DNA of 64,000 nt from Heyndrickxia oleronia (GCF_017809215.1 NZ_CP065424.1:1644001-1708000); one strand, 5' to 3'. Counted from the stretch's first letter, positions 1 to 10,101 are shown. Made by a program: numbers and translations. Notes: a model not told the origin generated them from the sequence alone.

Positions 1-786
1 TTTCCAAGTAGACCGACTACCCTTGATTATATTCCACATCTTTTTACTGACTTTTTTGAGTTACATGGGGATCGTGTATTCGGAGACGATGAAGCGATTA
101 TTGGTGGAATAGCTAAATATAAAGGACTGCCTGTTACAGTAATCGGACAGCAACGAGGCAGAGATACGAAGGAAAACATACGGAGAAATTTTGGTATGCC
201 TCATCCAGAAGGGTATCGTAAAGCTTTAAGATTAATGAAGCAAGCGGATAAATTCAATCGACCTATTATTAGTTTTATTGATACTAAAGGTGCATTTCCT
301 GGAAAAGCTGCTGAAGAAAGAGGTATTTCCGAATCAATTGCGAAAAATCTTTTTGAAATGGCTGGCTTAAGAGTACCTGTTATTTGTATTGTTATTGGAG
401 AAGGAGCAAGTGGTGGTGCGTTAGGTATAGGTGTTGGCAATCATATTCATGTTCTTGAAAATTCTTGGTTTTCCGTCATTGCTCCTGAGTCTGCTGCAAC
501 AATACTCTGGAAGGATGCAAGTCAAGCCAAACGTGCTGCGGAAATTATGAAAATTACTGCCCCTGACCTTAAACAATTGGGCGTTATCGATGAAGTAATC
601 CCTGAGGTAAAAGGTGGAGCACATAAGGACATTGCATCTCAAGCAGAAGCAATTGATAAAGTGTTAGCAAAATCGTTAAAGGATTTAGTAGGTTTATCAT
701 CTGAAGTTCTTATTGAACAGCGCTATAATAAATATCGTGTTATTGGTGAATTTACAGAATTAAAGGATTATGTTAGTAGTAAATAA
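1..786 (+). CDS. accA: Acetyl-CoA carboxylase carboxyltransferase subunit alpha (5' end cut by window)
   Basis: The reading frame is open from base 1 and ends at TAA 784-786, giving 261 residues of a family usually about 320 long, so roughly the first 60 are outside the window. With AccD it transfers the carboxyl group from carboxybiotin to acetyl-CoA to make malonyl-CoA, the first committed step of fatty-acid synthesis, in the cytosol. Family signatures visible are DRVFGDD, the [11 protein letters not shown] segment, [14 protein letters not shown], and the glycine-rich oxyanion region [14 protein letters not shown], followed by SVIAPESAA. An internal ATG at 196 lies inside this conserved domain and is not the true start. 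A strong terminator follows directly, and pfkA comes next as in B. subtilis. Confidence 0.96.
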   Translation, partial: FPSRPTTLDYIPHLFTDFFELHGDRVFGDDEAIIGGIAKYKGLPVTVIGQQRGRDTKENIRRNFGMPHPEGYRKALRLMKQADKFNRPIISFIDTKGAFPGKAAEERGISESIAKNLFEMAGLRVPVICIVIGEGASGGALGIGVGNHIHVLENSWFSVIAPESAATILWKDASQAKRAAEIMKITAPDLKQLGVIDEVIPEVKGGAHKDIASQAEAIDKVLAKSLKDLVGLSSEVLIEQRYNKYRVIGEFTELKDYVSSK

Positions 787-798
787 TAGATAATTAGA

Positions 799-837
799 AA
801 TGTAAGCAATCGTTGAACCGATTGCTTACATTATTTT
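799..837 (+). terminator. Intrinsic terminator after accA
   Basis: A perfect 14-bp stem, AATGTAAGCAATCG (799-812) with its complement at 819-832 and a 6-nt loop, is followed by a short T-rich tail. It separates accA from the pfkA-pyk unit. Confidence 0.9.
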
Positions 838-971
838 TATCCAAAGTTTTAGCTGTCCTTCCACAGGTGAAATGAAACGTGTAGCGGTTTTCAATTGATG
901 TTTTTAGTTAAAATTTTACTTTAATAGCAACAATGTTTGGGAAAAGAGCCTTTTCATAAAAAAATTTTTTA

Positions 972-985
972 TGATAACGTTTTCT
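972..985 (+). promoter_or_regulatory. cre-like CcpA site upstream of pfkA
   Basis: TGATAACGTTTTCT matches the CcpA consensus TGWAARCGYTWNCW at 13 of 14 positions. It lies just upstream of the proposed pfkA -35 box, a position more typical of CcpA activation than repression. The match is seen; the function is inferred. Confidence 0.5.
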
Positions 986-999
986 CGTCTTCTAAAAGT

Positions 1000-1028
1000 T
1001 TGAGAACAAGAATATAAAGTGGTATTTT
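1000..1028 (+). promoter_or_regulatory. Probable sigma-A promoter of pfkA-pyk
   Basis: TTGAGA (1000-1005), a 17-bp spacer and TATTTT (1023-1028) form a plausible vegetative promoter. The -10 box is only a partial match. It would give a leader of about 80 nt before the pfkA start. Confidence 0.45.
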
Positions 1029-1039
1029 AGAAATATTAA

Positions 1040-2074
<1,035 letters not shown>

Positions 2075-2097
2075 AAATATGAAGAAGGAGAAGCAAA

Positions 2098-3858
2098 ATG
2101 AAAAAAACGAAAATTGTCTGTACAATTGGACCAGCTAGTGAAAGTATTGAAATGCTAGAAAAACTCATGGAATCAGGTATGGATGTTGCCCGTTTGAATT
2201 TCTCACATGGTAGCCACGAAGAACATGAGGCAAGAATTAAAAATATTCGTCAGGCAGCTAAAAATACTAATAAAACGGTTGCTATTTTACTTGATACAAA
2301 AGGACCTGAAATTCGTACAAATGATATGGTGGATGGTGCGATTGAATTACGTGAAGGCAATCAAATCATTATCTCGATGAGTGAGGTATTAGGAACAACT
2401 GAAAAGTTCTCTGTGACATATGATGGATTGATTCATGATATTAGTGTTGGCTCTAAAATTTTATTAGACGATGGACTAATTGAATTGGAAGTTACTTCCG
2501 TAGATATGAATAAACAAGAAATACATACTTTAATTTTGAACAGTGGAATATTAAAAAATAAAAAAGGTGTCAATGTTCCTGGTGTATCCGTAAATCTACC
2601 TGGTATTACAGAAAAGGATGCTAGTGATATTCTATTTGGGATACAACAAGGAGTTAATTTTATTGCTGCATCCTTTGTACGTAGATCCTCAGATGTACTA
2701 GAAATTAGACAATTATTAGAAGAAAATAATGCGACACATATTCAAATCATACCAAAGATTGAGAATCAAGAAGGTGTCGATAATATCGATGAAATATTAG
2801 CAGTATCAGACGGGTTAATGGTAGCGCGTGGAGATTTAGGTGTGGAAATTCCTACGGAAGCTGTTCCGCTTGTTCAAAAAAGCTTAATTAAAAAATGTAA
2901 TGAACAAGGTAAACCGGTTATTACAGCTACCCAAATGTTGGATTCTATGCAAAGAAATCCAAGACCTACAAGAGCAGAAGCTAGTGATGTTGCTAACGCT
3001 ATTTTTGATGGTACAGATGCAATCATGCTTTCAGGTGAAACTGCTGCTGGCTCTTATCCAGTTGAAGCTGTACAAACAATGTATAAAATAGCTATTCATG
3101 CAGAGCAAGCATTGAATCATGATGAAATACTTTCTTATCATAGTAAAAACAGTGAACACAATATGACTGATGCCATTTGTCAATCGGTTGCTCATACGGC
3201 CATCAATCTGGATGTTAATGCGATCATTACTCCTACTGAGAGTGGTCATACAGCTAGGATGATTTCTAAATACCGTCCAAAAGCTCCGATTGTTGCTGTA
3301 ACATCTAATGAAAAGGTATATTTAAATCTTGCCTTAGTTTGGGGAGTTACGCCACGAATTGGTCAAAAAGTTGAAACAACAGATGAAATGTTAGAACTTG
3401 CCGTACAGGAAAGCCTAAACACAGATATTGTTAAGCATGGAGATTTAGTAGTTATTACTGCGGGAGTGCCAGTAGGTGAAGCTGGAACCACGAATCTAAT
3501 GAAAGTTCATGTAGTAGGGGATGTTGTTGCAAAAGGTCAAGGCGTAGGAAGAAAATCTGCCTATGGAAAAGTAGTTATAGCAAAAAGTGCAGCGGAAGCT
3601 CAAGCCAAGGTTGAACCAGGTTCTATTTTAGTTACTCATGGAGTAGATAAAGAAATGGTACCAATCGTAAAAAAATGTAGTGCGTTAATTACTGAAGAAG
3701 GTGGATTAACAAGCGATGCTGCAGTAGTAGGAATCAATTTAGGAATACCAGTTATTGTAGGGGTTGAAAAAGCTACAAGCTTATTGGTAGAAGGTCAGGA
3801 AATCACGGTTGATCCATCTCGTGGAGTCATTTATAATGGCCATGCAAGTGTGCTATAA
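2098..3858 (+). CDS. pyk: Pyruvate kinase with C-terminal PEP-utilizer-like domain
   Basis: It transfers phosphate from phosphoenolpyruvate to ADP, the last glycolytic step. The 586-residue length is typical of Bacillus and Geobacillus enzymes, which carry an extra C-terminal domain of about 110 residues. The N-terminal [16 protein letters not shown], the active-site lysine region [10 protein letters not shown], and [12 protein letters not shown] with TATQMLDSM are all present. The extra domain (about residues 475-586) resembles the swivelling PEP-utilizer domain, but the usual GGLTSH signature reads GGLTSD here, so the histidine used in true phosphotransferases is replaced by aspartate. An AGAAGGAG site precedes the start. 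It is the second gene of the pfkA-pyk unit. Confidence 0.97.
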   Translation: MKKTKIVCTIGPASESIEMLEKLMESGMDVARLNFSHGSHEEHEARIKNIRQAAKNTNKTVAILLDTKGPEIRTNDMVDGAIELREGNQIIISMSEVLGTTEKFSVTYDGLIHDISVGSKILLDDGLIELEVTSVDMNKQEIHTLILNSGILKNKKGVNVPGVSVNLPGITEKDASDILFGIQQGVNFIAASFVRRSSDVLEIRQLLEENNATHIQIIPKIENQEGVDNIDEILAVSDGLMVARGDLGVEIPTEAVPLVQKSLIKKCNEQGKPVITATQMLDSMQRNPRPTRAEASDVANAIFDGTDAIMLSGETAAGSYPVEAVQTMYKIAIHAEQALNHDEILSYHSKNSEHNMTDAICQSVAHTAINLDVNAIITPTESGHTARMISKYRPKAPIVAVTSNEKVYLNLALVWGVTPRIGQKVETTDEMLELAVQESLNTDIVKHGDLVVITAGVPVGEAGTTNLMKVHVVGDVVAKGQGVGRKSAYGKVVIAKSAAEAQAKVEPGSILVTHGVDKEMVPIVKKCSALITEEGGLTSDAAVVGINLGIPVIVGVEKATSLLVEGQEITVDPSRGVIYNGHASVL

Positions 3859-3952
3859 TTTGAAATTTATATAATTAGTGAAGGCTCTTTTTTCAAATTT
3901 ATAACTATTTAAGTAAAGCTATAACTAATAAATATCAACCGAGGATGGCTAT

Positions 3953-4092
3953 ATGTTTCAATTTACTGAGCAAAGAGCTGCAATCTTTATAAGAACCGCT
4001 GGAATCCTTTATTTGGAGTAAAAGCAGGTAGTTGGGCTTTTACAAAAGTAACAAACTATAAGGAAACAGCTTTAGTAAAAAAAATGACGTGA
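3953..4092 (+). pseudogene. Possible frameshifted small protein gene between pyk and ytvI
   Basis: A GAGGATGG site precedes ATG 3953, but that frame stops at 4019-4021 after 22 residues. A second frame, open from about 3970 to TGA 4090-4092, reads as plausible protein (YKNRWNPLFGVKAG, then SWAFTKVTN, ending LVKKMT) but has no start codon of its own. A single-base indel near 3967-3970 would join them into a peptide of about 45 residues. I do not recognise the family. Its stop codon lies inside the terminator stem. The alternatives are a chance reading in non-coding sequence or a tiny intact 22-residue peptide. Confidence 0.3.
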
Positions 4093-4114
4093 GACTATGT
4101 TCACGTCATTTTTT
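4084..4114. terminator. Bidirectional terminator between pyk side and ytvI
   Basis: A perfect 9-bp stem, ATGACGTGA (4084-4092) with TCACGTCAT (4101-4109), is flanked by A-rich sequence on the left and T6 on the right. It can serve transcripts from both sides. The ytvI stop codon (TGA on the minus strand at 4106-4108) lies within the right arm. Confidence 0.85.
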
Positions 4115-5233
4115 AATTACATTTGGTTTCCCTAAAATGAAATTCCAAATATCTTGAAAAACATTAGCTCTATGCAAGGTTGTGATGATTACTAAGGTAA
4201 CAGGCCCAAGTATCAATCCTAGGAATCCCACAAGCTTAAAGCCGACAAATAACGCAATTAGTGTTGCGAGTGGATTTAAACCAATACTTGAAGATAAAAT
4301 TTTTGGTTCCATTAATTGTCTCTGTACAACGACAACGGTGTACAGAACTCCTAGTCCTATTGCTAGAGGAATATTACCTACAATTGCTTCATAGATAATC
4401 CAAGGAATAAATACAACTCCAGTTCCTAAATAGGGAAGAATATCAACAATTCCACTAACTAAAGCAATCGTAATTGCGTAGTCTACCCTTAAAATTAATA
4501 ACCCAATTAGTACGATTACCAAAGTTATTGAAATCAAAGTAAGCTGGGCACGAACAAAACCAAATAATGCCTTTTTTAGATCGGTTATCACTGTTCGAAA
4601 ACTTTTCATCGCCCGTTCTGGAAGAAGCTTTCCACTAAATCTAGATAGTCTATTCCAATCTTTACTTATAAAAAATGTGGCTAATAAAGAAAAAACTAAA
4701 ACAGTTGCAGCATTTGGAATCCAGGAAACTAATGCTGGTAGTTTGAGGAAAAAGTTTTGCAAAAAGTTACCAGCACTAGAAGCGATTTTTTGACCAGCTG
4801 TTTGAATATTAGTCATAATAGTATCTTGTTGACCAGCATCTAAATTTTTAAATAAACTCGCTGCTTGATTATATATAGGTAAAACCTGTCCAGCAATAAA
4901 ATCCTCAATATATTCAACTAATGTATTCACATGTTTTGGCACAACATCAGCTAAATAATTCGTTCCTGATACAATTTCAGCAATTAATAAAGTAATCAAT
5001 CCAATGAAAATACTGATGATTAAAATGATAGATACAATCACTGCAAGTGCACGAGGAAATCTTGCTTTTCTCTCCAAGAAATTGACTAAAGGATTAATAA
5101 GTAGTGCAATCACTATGGCGATGAGAAATGGATAAGTAACCTTTGATACGAAATAAAAGATAAACGCACCACCTAAAACGATTCCTAAAACTATTAAAAA
5201 TCGAATGGTACGATTGACATAAACGGGATTCAA
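4106..5233 (-). CDS. ytvI: AI-2E transporter family (YtvI-type) membrane protein
   Basis: This 375-residue polytopic membrane protein belongs to the AI-2E/YdiK-type permease family; physiological substrates of most members are unknown. Hydrophobic segments cluster at residues 10-60 (two to three helices), 65-95, and in the C-terminal half, with the family-like LPYLGTGVVFIPW and the final FVGFKLVGFLGLILGPV region. A long amphipathic middle part (about 95-165) is also typical. The start is TTG (complement of 5231-5233), preceded on the minus strand by GGGGGCTG. It is the only gene on the minus strand in the first 27 kb. In B. subtilis ytvI also lies between pyk and citZ, but fxsA and ytwI are not found here. 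Confidence 0.85.
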   Translation of the reverse strand: MNPVYVNRTIRFLIVLGIVLGGAFIFYFVSKVTYPFLIAIVIALLINPLVNFLERKARFPRALAVIVSIILIISIFIGLITLLIAEIVSGTNYLADVVPKHVNTLVEYIEDFIAGQVLPIYNQAASLFKNLDAGQQDTIMTNIQTAGQKIASSAGNFLQNFFLKLPALVSWIPNAATVLVFSLLATFFISKDWNRLSRFSGKLLPERAMKSFRTVITDLKKALFGFVRAQLTLISITLVIVLIGLLILRVDYAITIALVSGIVDILPYLGTGVVFIPWIIYEAIVGNIPLAIGLGVLYTVVVVQRQLMEPKILSSSIGLNPLATLIALFVGFKLVGFLGLILGPVTLVIITTLHRANVFQDIWNFILGKPNVIKK

Positions 5234-5265
5234 TTTACAGCCCCCAATCGTTTTAATATGTATAT

Positions 5266-5280
5266 TTTACAACGTGTAAA
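5266..5280. promoter_or_regulatory. Perfect 15-bp palindrome upstream of ytvI
   Basis: TTTACA-ACG-TGTAAA is a perfect 6-3-6 inverted repeat located 33-47 bp upstream of the ytvI start codon, in its likely promoter region. It looks like a dimeric repressor operator, but I cannot match it to a known regulator. Confidence 0.35.
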
Positions 5281-5531
5281 GTTAAAAAAAAAGTAATAAA
5301 GATATACAGAGAAAACTCTAATTATTAATCAATCTATATTAAATGAAATAAAATTATTTTAATATAATAATGTGCAGTTAACACAAATTGTGATATCTGC
5401 ATAAAACAGATAATAACGAATTTAAAGATAGAAAAATACACATAATTAACAAGGTGAAAATTAATGACTAGAAATTGTTTCATTCAGAAAATAATATTAG
5501 CAAAATTAATTGCAAAAAATGTAGAAAATTA

Positions 5532-5580
5532 TTACACATACTTACCTTCTTTGTTTATAATAGAAATGTAAGCGAATTAA
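5532..5580 (+). promoter_or_regulatory. citZ promoter with cre-like site at the start of transcription
   Basis: TTACAC (5532-5537), an 18-bp spacer and a perfect TATAAT (5556-5561) form the promoter. Directly downstream, TGTAAGCGAATTAA (5567-5580) carries a good left cre half (TGTAAGCG) and a weak right half. B. subtilis citZ is known to be repressed by CcpA and CcpC; assignment here is by analogy. The rest of the interval between ytvI and this promoter (5281-5531) is AT-rich and shows no gene. Confidence 0.55.
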
Positions 5581-5768
5581 CAATGCCCCAAAATAGACAA
5601 GAATTTTAATTATATTATAATAGGATATGTGACCGCTTGCATTCGTTAGTACATAGTGGGGCAAACGTGTTAATCCCGAAGATTTTCGGGTATAGAAATA
5701 ACTAAAGTATTATTATCATATCAGCATCCTTAATTAGGATAATAGAAGGATAAAAAGGAGAGATGATC
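5568..5768 (+). promoter_or_regulatory. Long structured 5' leader of citZ
   Basis: The roughly 200-nt leader begins with ATTAAC and TGCCCC (5576-5589), which pair with GGGGCA and GTTAAT at 5658-5674, giving 12 bp around a small internal loop and closing a domain of about 100 nt. Further on are a CCCGAA-GATT-TTCGGG hairpin (5676-5691) and ATCCTT/AAGGAT complementarity (around 5727 and 5747) just before the AAGGAG ribosome-binding site. In B. subtilis aconitase is reported to bind the citZ leader; whether that applies here is unknown. A second TATAAT inside the domain could be an alternative promoter. Confidence 0.5.
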
Positions 5769-6884
5769 ATGACAGCAACGAAAGGTCTAGAAGGAATTGT
5801 TGCAGCTAGTACTTCAATCAGTTCAATCATCGATGATACCCTTACATATGTAGGTTATAACATTGATGATTTAGCAGAAAATGCTAGCTTTGAAGAAGTA
5901 ATTTATTTATTATGGCATCTTAAACTACCTAACAAAGAAGAACTAAATGATTTAAAACAACAATTAGCGAATAATATGGAGTTACCTCAAGAAGTAATTA
6001 ATGCAATGAAAGCATACCCAGTAAAAAATATTCATCCAATGGCTGCATTGCGTACAGCTGTTTCAACTTTAGGACTTTACGATGAAGAAGCAGATGTAAT
6101 GGAAGAAGCAGCAAATTTCCGTAAAGCTGTTCGTCTTCAAGCAAAAATGCCTGCCATTGTAGCAGCATTTGCACGTATTCGTAAAGGGCTGGAACCAATT
6201 GCACCAAGAACTGACTTCGGTTTTGCTGCTAACTTTCTTTATATGCTAACTGGAGAAGAACCAGAAGCAATTGCGATTGAGGCATTCAACAAAGCTCTCG
6301 TTCTTCATGCTGATCATGAACTTAATGCTTCTACATTTACTGCACGTGTTTGTGTTGCTACATTGTCAGATGTTTACTCAGGTGTAACAGCAGCAATTGG
6401 TGCATTAAAAGGACCTCTTCATGGTGGTGCGAATGAGCAAGTAATGAAAATGCTAAGTGAAATTGGCTCCGTAGAAAATGTTGATTCCTATATTCACGGC
6501 AAGCTTTCAAATAAAGAGAAGATTATGGGATTTGGACATCGTGTTTATCGCCAAGGTGACCCTCGTGCTAAACATTTGAAAGCAATGTCAGAAAAATTAA
6601 CTAAATTAACTGGTGAGCCTCAATACTATGAAATGTCTACAAAAATTGAAGAAATCGTTACTTCAGAAAAGGCTCTTCCACCAAATGTTGATTTCTATTC
6701 TGCATCTGTCTACCATAGCTTAGGAATCGATCATGATTTATTTACACCAATTTTTGCGGTTAGTCGTGTTTCTGGATGGTTGGCACATATCCTTGAACAA
6801 TATTCAAATAACCGTTTGATCCGACCACGTGCTGAATATGTAGGTCCTGGAATGCAAACGTATGTACCAATTGAAAATCGTTAA
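5769..6884 (+). CDS. citZ: Citrate synthase
   Basis: It condenses acetyl-CoA with oxaloacetate to citrate, the entry step of the TCA cycle. From ATG 5769 the protein is 371 residues and begins MTATKGLEG like Bacillus CitZ; an ATG two codons earlier lies only 2 nt from AAGGAG, whereas 5769 has an 8-nt spacing. The catalytic triad of the family is visible: the histidine in GPLHGGANE, the histidine in MGFGHRVY, and the aspartate in NVDFYSASVYHSLG. The substrate-binding HADHELNAS motif is intact. icd and mdh follow in the same direction, as in the B. subtilis citZ-icd-mdh operon, but hairpins between the genes suggest uneven expression. Confidence 0.97.
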   Translation: MTATKGLEGIVAASTSISSIIDDTLTYVGYNIDDLAENASFEEVIYLLWHLKLPNKEELNDLKQQLANNMELPQEVINAMKAYPVKNIHPMAALRTAVSTLGLYDEEADVMEEAANFRKAVRLQAKMPAIVAAFARIRKGLEPIAPRTDFGFAANFLYMLTGEEPEAIAIEAFNKALVLHADHELNASTFTARVCVATLSDVYSGVTAAIGALKGPLHGGANEQVMKMLSEIGSVENVDSYIHGKLSNKEKIMGFGHRVYRQGDPRAKHLKAMSEKLTKLTGEPQYYEMSTKIEEIVTSEKALPPNVDFYSASVYHSLGIDHDLFTPIFAVSRVSGWLAHILEQYSNNRLIRPRAEYVGPGMQTYVPIENR

Positions 6885-6938
6885 GACAAATTATTTACAA
6901 ATTTAAAAAAAATTGGTCTAATATACATGTAATCTTCG

Positions 6939-7029
6939 GGTTAGAAGTTTGCTCTTCTAACCTTTGATACTGTTTTTGCATTAATATCTCACCCTCGAGA
7001 TTTAAAAAGTTTTTTAAAGTCAATCGAGG
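6939..7029 (+). other. Two hairpins between citZ and icd
   Basis: The first is a perfect 9-bp stem, GGTTAGAAG (6939-6947) with CTTCTAACC (6954-6962), followed by an imperfect T tract; it could be a partial terminator. The second is a long interrupted stem, CCTCGA (6993-6998) with TCGAGG (7024-7029), enclosing a TTTAAAAA/TTTTTTAAA inner stem, just upstream of the icd ribosome-binding site. They may tune citZ to icd mRNA ratios or stabilise the icd-mdh part. Confidence 0.55.
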
Positions 7030-7064
7030 TGCTTGAGCTTTTAAAATGAATTGGAGGGAAAGAA

Positions 7065-8339
7065 ATGTCACAAGGTGAAAAAATCAGAGTAGAAAATGGC
7101 GTGTTAAACACACCAAATAATCCAATTATCCCATTTATTGAAGGTGACGGTACAGGACCTGATATTTGGGCAGCATCACAAAGAGTGCTAGATGCAGCTG
7201 TTGAAAAAGCATACAAAGGTGAGCGTAAAATTGAGTGGAAAGAAGTTTATGCTGGTCAAAAAGCATTCGATAAAACTGGTGAATGGCTTCCTTCTGAGAC
7301 TCTAGACGTAATTCGTGAATATTTAATAGCAATTAAGGGACCACTTACTACTCCTGTTGGAGGCGGTATTCGTTCATTAAATGTAGCTTTACGTCAAGAG
7401 TTAGACTTATTTGTATGTTTACGCCCAGTTCGTTATTTTGAGGGTGTTCCATCTCCTGTTAAACGTCCTGAAGATACTGATATGGTAATCTTCCGTGAAA
7501 ACACTGAGGATATTTATGCAGGTATTGAATATCAAGAAGGTTCTGCAGAAGTGAAGAAAGTCATTGAATTTTTACAAAACGAAATGGGTGTGAATAAAAT
7601 TCGCTTCCCTGAAACTTCTGGAATTGGTATTAAGCCGGTATCTGCAGAAGGAACGAAGCGTTTGGTACGCGCAGCAATTAACTATGCTATTAAAGAAGGA
7701 CGCAAATCTGTAACACTTGTACATAAAGGAAATATTATGAAGTTTACAGAAGGAGCATTTAAAAACTGGGGTTATGAGTTAGCCGAACAAGAATTCGGCG
7801 ATAAAGTATTCACTTGGGCACAGTACGATAAAATTAAAGATGAACAAGGTTTAGATGCTGCGAATAAAGCACAAGATGAAGCTTTAGCTGCTGGAAAAAT
7901 TCTTGTAAAGGATTCAATCGCTGATATCTTCTTACAACAAATATTAACTCGTCCACGTGAATTTGATGTGGTTGCAACAATGAACTTAAATGGTGACTAT
8001 ATTTCTGATGCACTTGCTGCTCAAGTAGGTGGAATTGGTATTGCTCCAGGAGCAAACATCAACTATGAAACTGGTCATGCTATTTTCGAAGCAACACACG
8101 GAACAGCACCTAAATATGCTGGATTAGATAAAGTAAATCCATCTTCAGTAATCCTTTCTGGTGTTCTTTTACTTGAACACTTAGGTTGGAATGAAGCTGC
8201 TAACTTAATTACTAAATCTATGGAAAAAACAATTGCTTCAAAAGTTGTCACTTATGATTTTGCTCGTCTAATGGATGGGGCTACAGAAGTGAAATGTTCT
8301 GAATTTGGAACAGAGCTAATCAAAAATATGGAAATATAA
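7065..8339 (+). CDS. icd: Isocitrate dehydrogenase, NADP-dependent
   Basis: It oxidatively decarboxylates isocitrate to 2-oxoglutarate with NADP+. The 424-residue protein starts at ATG 7065 with a TTGGAGGGAA site ahead. The substrate-binding and phosphorylatable serine is residue 104 within [12 protein letters not shown], as in B. subtilis Icd. [30 protein letters not shown] and the catalytic-site [17 protein letters not shown] region are present, as is the coenzyme-loop [12 protein letters not shown]. It sits between citZ and mdh, consistent with one TCA-cycle unit. Confidence 0.97.
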   Translation: MSQGEKIRVENGVLNTPNNPIIPFIEGDGTGPDIWAASQRVLDAAVEKAYKGERKIEWKEVYAGQKAFDKTGEWLPSETLDVIREYLIAIKGPLTTPVGGGIRSLNVALRQELDLFVCLRPVRYFEGVPSPVKRPEDTDMVIFRENTEDIYAGIEYQEGSAEVKKVIEFLQNEMGVNKIRFPETSGIGIKPVSAEGTKRLVRAAINYAIKEGRKSVTLVHKGNIMKFTEGAFKNWGYELAEQEFGDKVFTWAQYDKIKDEQGLDAANKAQDEALAAGKILVKDSIADIFLQQILTRPREFDVVATMNLNGDYISDALAAQVGGIGIAPGANINYETGHAIFEATHGTAPKYAGLDKVNPSSVILSGVLLLEHLGWNEAANLITKSMEKTIASKVVTYDFARLMDGATEVKCSEFGTELIKNMEI

Positions 8340-8370
8340 TAAGGGAGCCTGGCAACAGGTGACAAAAAAA

Positions 8371-8400
8371 TGCCGGTTGATACTTATCGCCGGCAGTTTT
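8371..8400 (+). other. GC-rich hairpin between icd and mdh
   Basis: TGCCGG (8371-8376) pairs with CCGGCA (8390-8395) around a 13-nt loop, followed by only GTTTTAA. It is a weak terminator or mRNA-stabilising hairpin rather than a clear end of transcription. Confidence 0.4.
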
Positions 8401-8456
8401 AATATAGATCTGTACAGAATCATTACATGACTAACCATTCAAGGAGGATTTTTTAA

Positions 8457-9395
8457 ATGACTATGAACAGAAAAAAAATCTCAGTTATTGGTGGCGGTTT
8501 TACTGGTGCAACTACAGCATTCCTTTTAGCACAAAAAGAGCTTGGAGATATTGTACTTGTTGATATTCCTCAAGCCGAAAATCCTACAAAAGGGAAGGCA
8601 CTTGATATGTTAGAAGCTGGTCCTGTTCAAGGGTTTGATGCTAATATTATCGGAACGTCTAATTATGCAGATACAAAAGATTCTGATGTAGTTGTCATTA
8701 CAGCAGGTATTGCTCGTAAACCAGGTATGAGTCGTGATGACTTAGTACAAACAAACCAAAAAGTAATGAAAAGTGTAACACAGGAAATAGTTAAGTATTC
8801 TCCAAACTGCTTCATTATCGTATTAACCAATCCAGTTGATGCAATGACATACACAGTATTCAAAGAGTCCGGATTCCCTAAAAACCGTGTAATCGGTCAA
8901 TCAGGTGTACTTGATACTGCTCGCTTCCGTACATTTGTTGCACAGGAATTAAATTTATCCGTAAAGGATATAACGGGATTCGTTCTTGGTGGCCATGGGG
9001 ATGATATGGTACCGTTAGTGCGCTATTCTTATGCTGGCGGCATTCCTTTGGAAACATTAATTCCAAAGGAGCGGTTAGATGCTATTGTTGCACGTACACG
9101 TACTGGTGGTGGAGAAATTGTAAACTTACTAGGTAATGGTAGTGCTTATTATGCACCTGCAGCTTCTTTAGTGGAAATGGTTGAGGCACTTGTAAAAGAT
9201 CAACGCAGGGTTCTGCCTTCCATCGCTTATTTAGAAGGTGAATATGGATATGATGGGATCTATCTTGGAGTTCCAACGGTCCTAGGTGCTAATGGTATTG
9301 AAAAAATAATCGAACTAGAATTGACAGCAGAGGAAAAAGCTGCGCTTGATAAATCGGCTGAATCTGTTAAAAATGTAATGAATGTATTAGCTTAA
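8457..9395 (+). CDS. mdh: Malate dehydrogenase (LDH-like, NAD-dependent)
   Basis: It interconverts malate and oxaloacetate in the TCA cycle. The 312-residue protein has the Rossmann [17 protein letters not shown] start, the NAD-specific aspartate in LVDIPQ, the substrate arginines in [11 protein letters not shown] and DTARFRTF, and the catalytic histidine in GGHGDDMVP, typical of the LDH-like MDH of Bacillus. An AAGGAGG site lies about 9 nt ahead of ATG 8457. A very strong terminator follows, so mdh ends the citZ-icd-mdh cluster; B. subtilis phoPR, which follow mdh there, are absent here. Confidence 0.97.
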   Translation: MTMNRKKISVIGGGFTGATTAFLLAQKELGDIVLVDIPQAENPTKGKALDMLEAGPVQGFDANIIGTSNYADTKDSDVVVITAGIARKPGMSRDDLVQTNQKVMKSVTQEIVKYSPNCFIIVLTNPVDAMTYTVFKESGFPKNRVIGQSGVLDTARFRTFVAQELNLSVKDITGFVLGGHGDDMVPLVRYSYAGGIPLETLIPKERLDAIVARTRTGGGEIVNLLGNGSAYYAPAASLVEMVEALVKDQRRVLPSIAYLEGEYGYDGIYLGVPTVLGANGIEKIIELELTAEEKAALDKSAESVKNVMNVLA

Positions 9396-9400
9396 ATAAA

Positions 9401-9455
9401 TAGAAAAAGGGATTTTTCGAAAGGATTTGATTCTTTTGAAAAATCCCTTTTTCTA
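9401..9455. terminator. Strong terminator after mdh
   Basis: A perfect 18-bp stem pairs 9401-9418 with 9438-9455 around a 19-nt loop. The stem itself begins with A5 and ends with T5, so it can work in both directions. Confidence 0.9.
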
Positions 9456-9480
9456 TCGAAGTACTTATTAAATATTATGA

Positions 9481-9503
9481 TATAATAAATGTAATCGTTT
9501 TCA
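9481..9503 (+). promoter_or_regulatory. Promoter -10 and overlapping cre-like site of the MaoC-like gene
   Basis: TATAAT (9481-9486) is followed immediately by TGTAATCGTTTTCA (9490-9503), which matches the cre consensus at 13 of 14 positions. A cre at the transcription start is the usual arrangement for CcpA repression. The -35 box is not obvious. Confidence 0.5.
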
Positions 9504-9525
9504 AAAACAAAGGGGAGATGTTGTA

Positions 9526-10002
9526 ATGCTTTTAGGAAAAAGGAGAAAGATTGGGAGAAAAATTGAAGAAATATCTATTGGAGAAAAATTAACCTTAACT
9601 GAAACAGTTGAGGATAAGGACCTCCTTCTATATTTAGGACTGACAAATGATGCAAATCCATTATACATACAACATGATTATGCTGCCCAAACTCCATTCG
9701 AAAAGCCAATTGTACCAACAATCATGCTAACAGGTATGATTACATCGGCTATATCCAAGTATTTACCAGGTCCGGGGTCACATGTGGTTACTCAGAAATT
9801 AGAATTTTTAAAACCTATCTATCATTATAGCTCGATTCATTTCCTATTCGAAGTAGTAGATGTACATCCAGATAAACATTTGATAGATATTCAAATTCAA
9901 GCAACCAATGATGCAAACGAAACAGTTATTCAAGGTTTTTTAACTGTATGTCCACCACATAGAATAGAAACATTAAATGAAAAAGTATTAGATAATTTTT
10001 GA
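9526..10002 (+). CDS. MaoC-like hot-dog domain protein
   Basis: This 158-residue protein resembles the MaoC/(R)-hydratase branch of hot-dog enzymes, which hydrate enoyl-CoA or act on related acyl thioesters. The helix-turn region around residues 36-62 contains LGLTNDANPLYIQHDYAAQ: Asp42 and Asn44 match the hydratase GDxNPxH motif, but the usual histidine is Tyr47, so hydratase activity is doubtful. ATG 9526 is preceded by AGGGGAGATG. It has its own promoter with a cre-like site and its own terminator, so it is a single-gene unit, perhaps part of carbon-controlled fatty-acid metabolism. The exact substrate cannot be told. Confidence 0.7.
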   Translation: MLLGKRRKIGRKIEEISIGEKLTLTETVEDKDLLLYLGLTNDANPLYIQHDYAAQTPFEKPIVPTIMLTGMITSAISKYLPGPGSHVVTQKLEFLKPIYHYSSIHFLFEVVDVHPDKHLIDIQIQATNDANETVIQGFLTVCPPHRIETLNEKVLDNF

Positions 10003-10031
10003 AACGATCCAATAATCGGATCGTTTTTATT
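10002..10031 (+). terminator. Terminator after the MaoC-like gene
   Basis: AAACGATCC (10002-10010) pairs perfectly with GGATCGTTT (10018-10026) around a 7-nt loop and runs into a T-rich tail. The left arm starts at the last base of the MaoC-like stop codon. Confidence 0.88.
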
Positions 10032-10101
10032 TTTTTCGGAACCTTTTACAAATAAATACGTACATAAAGATAGATAAATAGGGGGAGAAAGGGTGGTTTG
10101 A

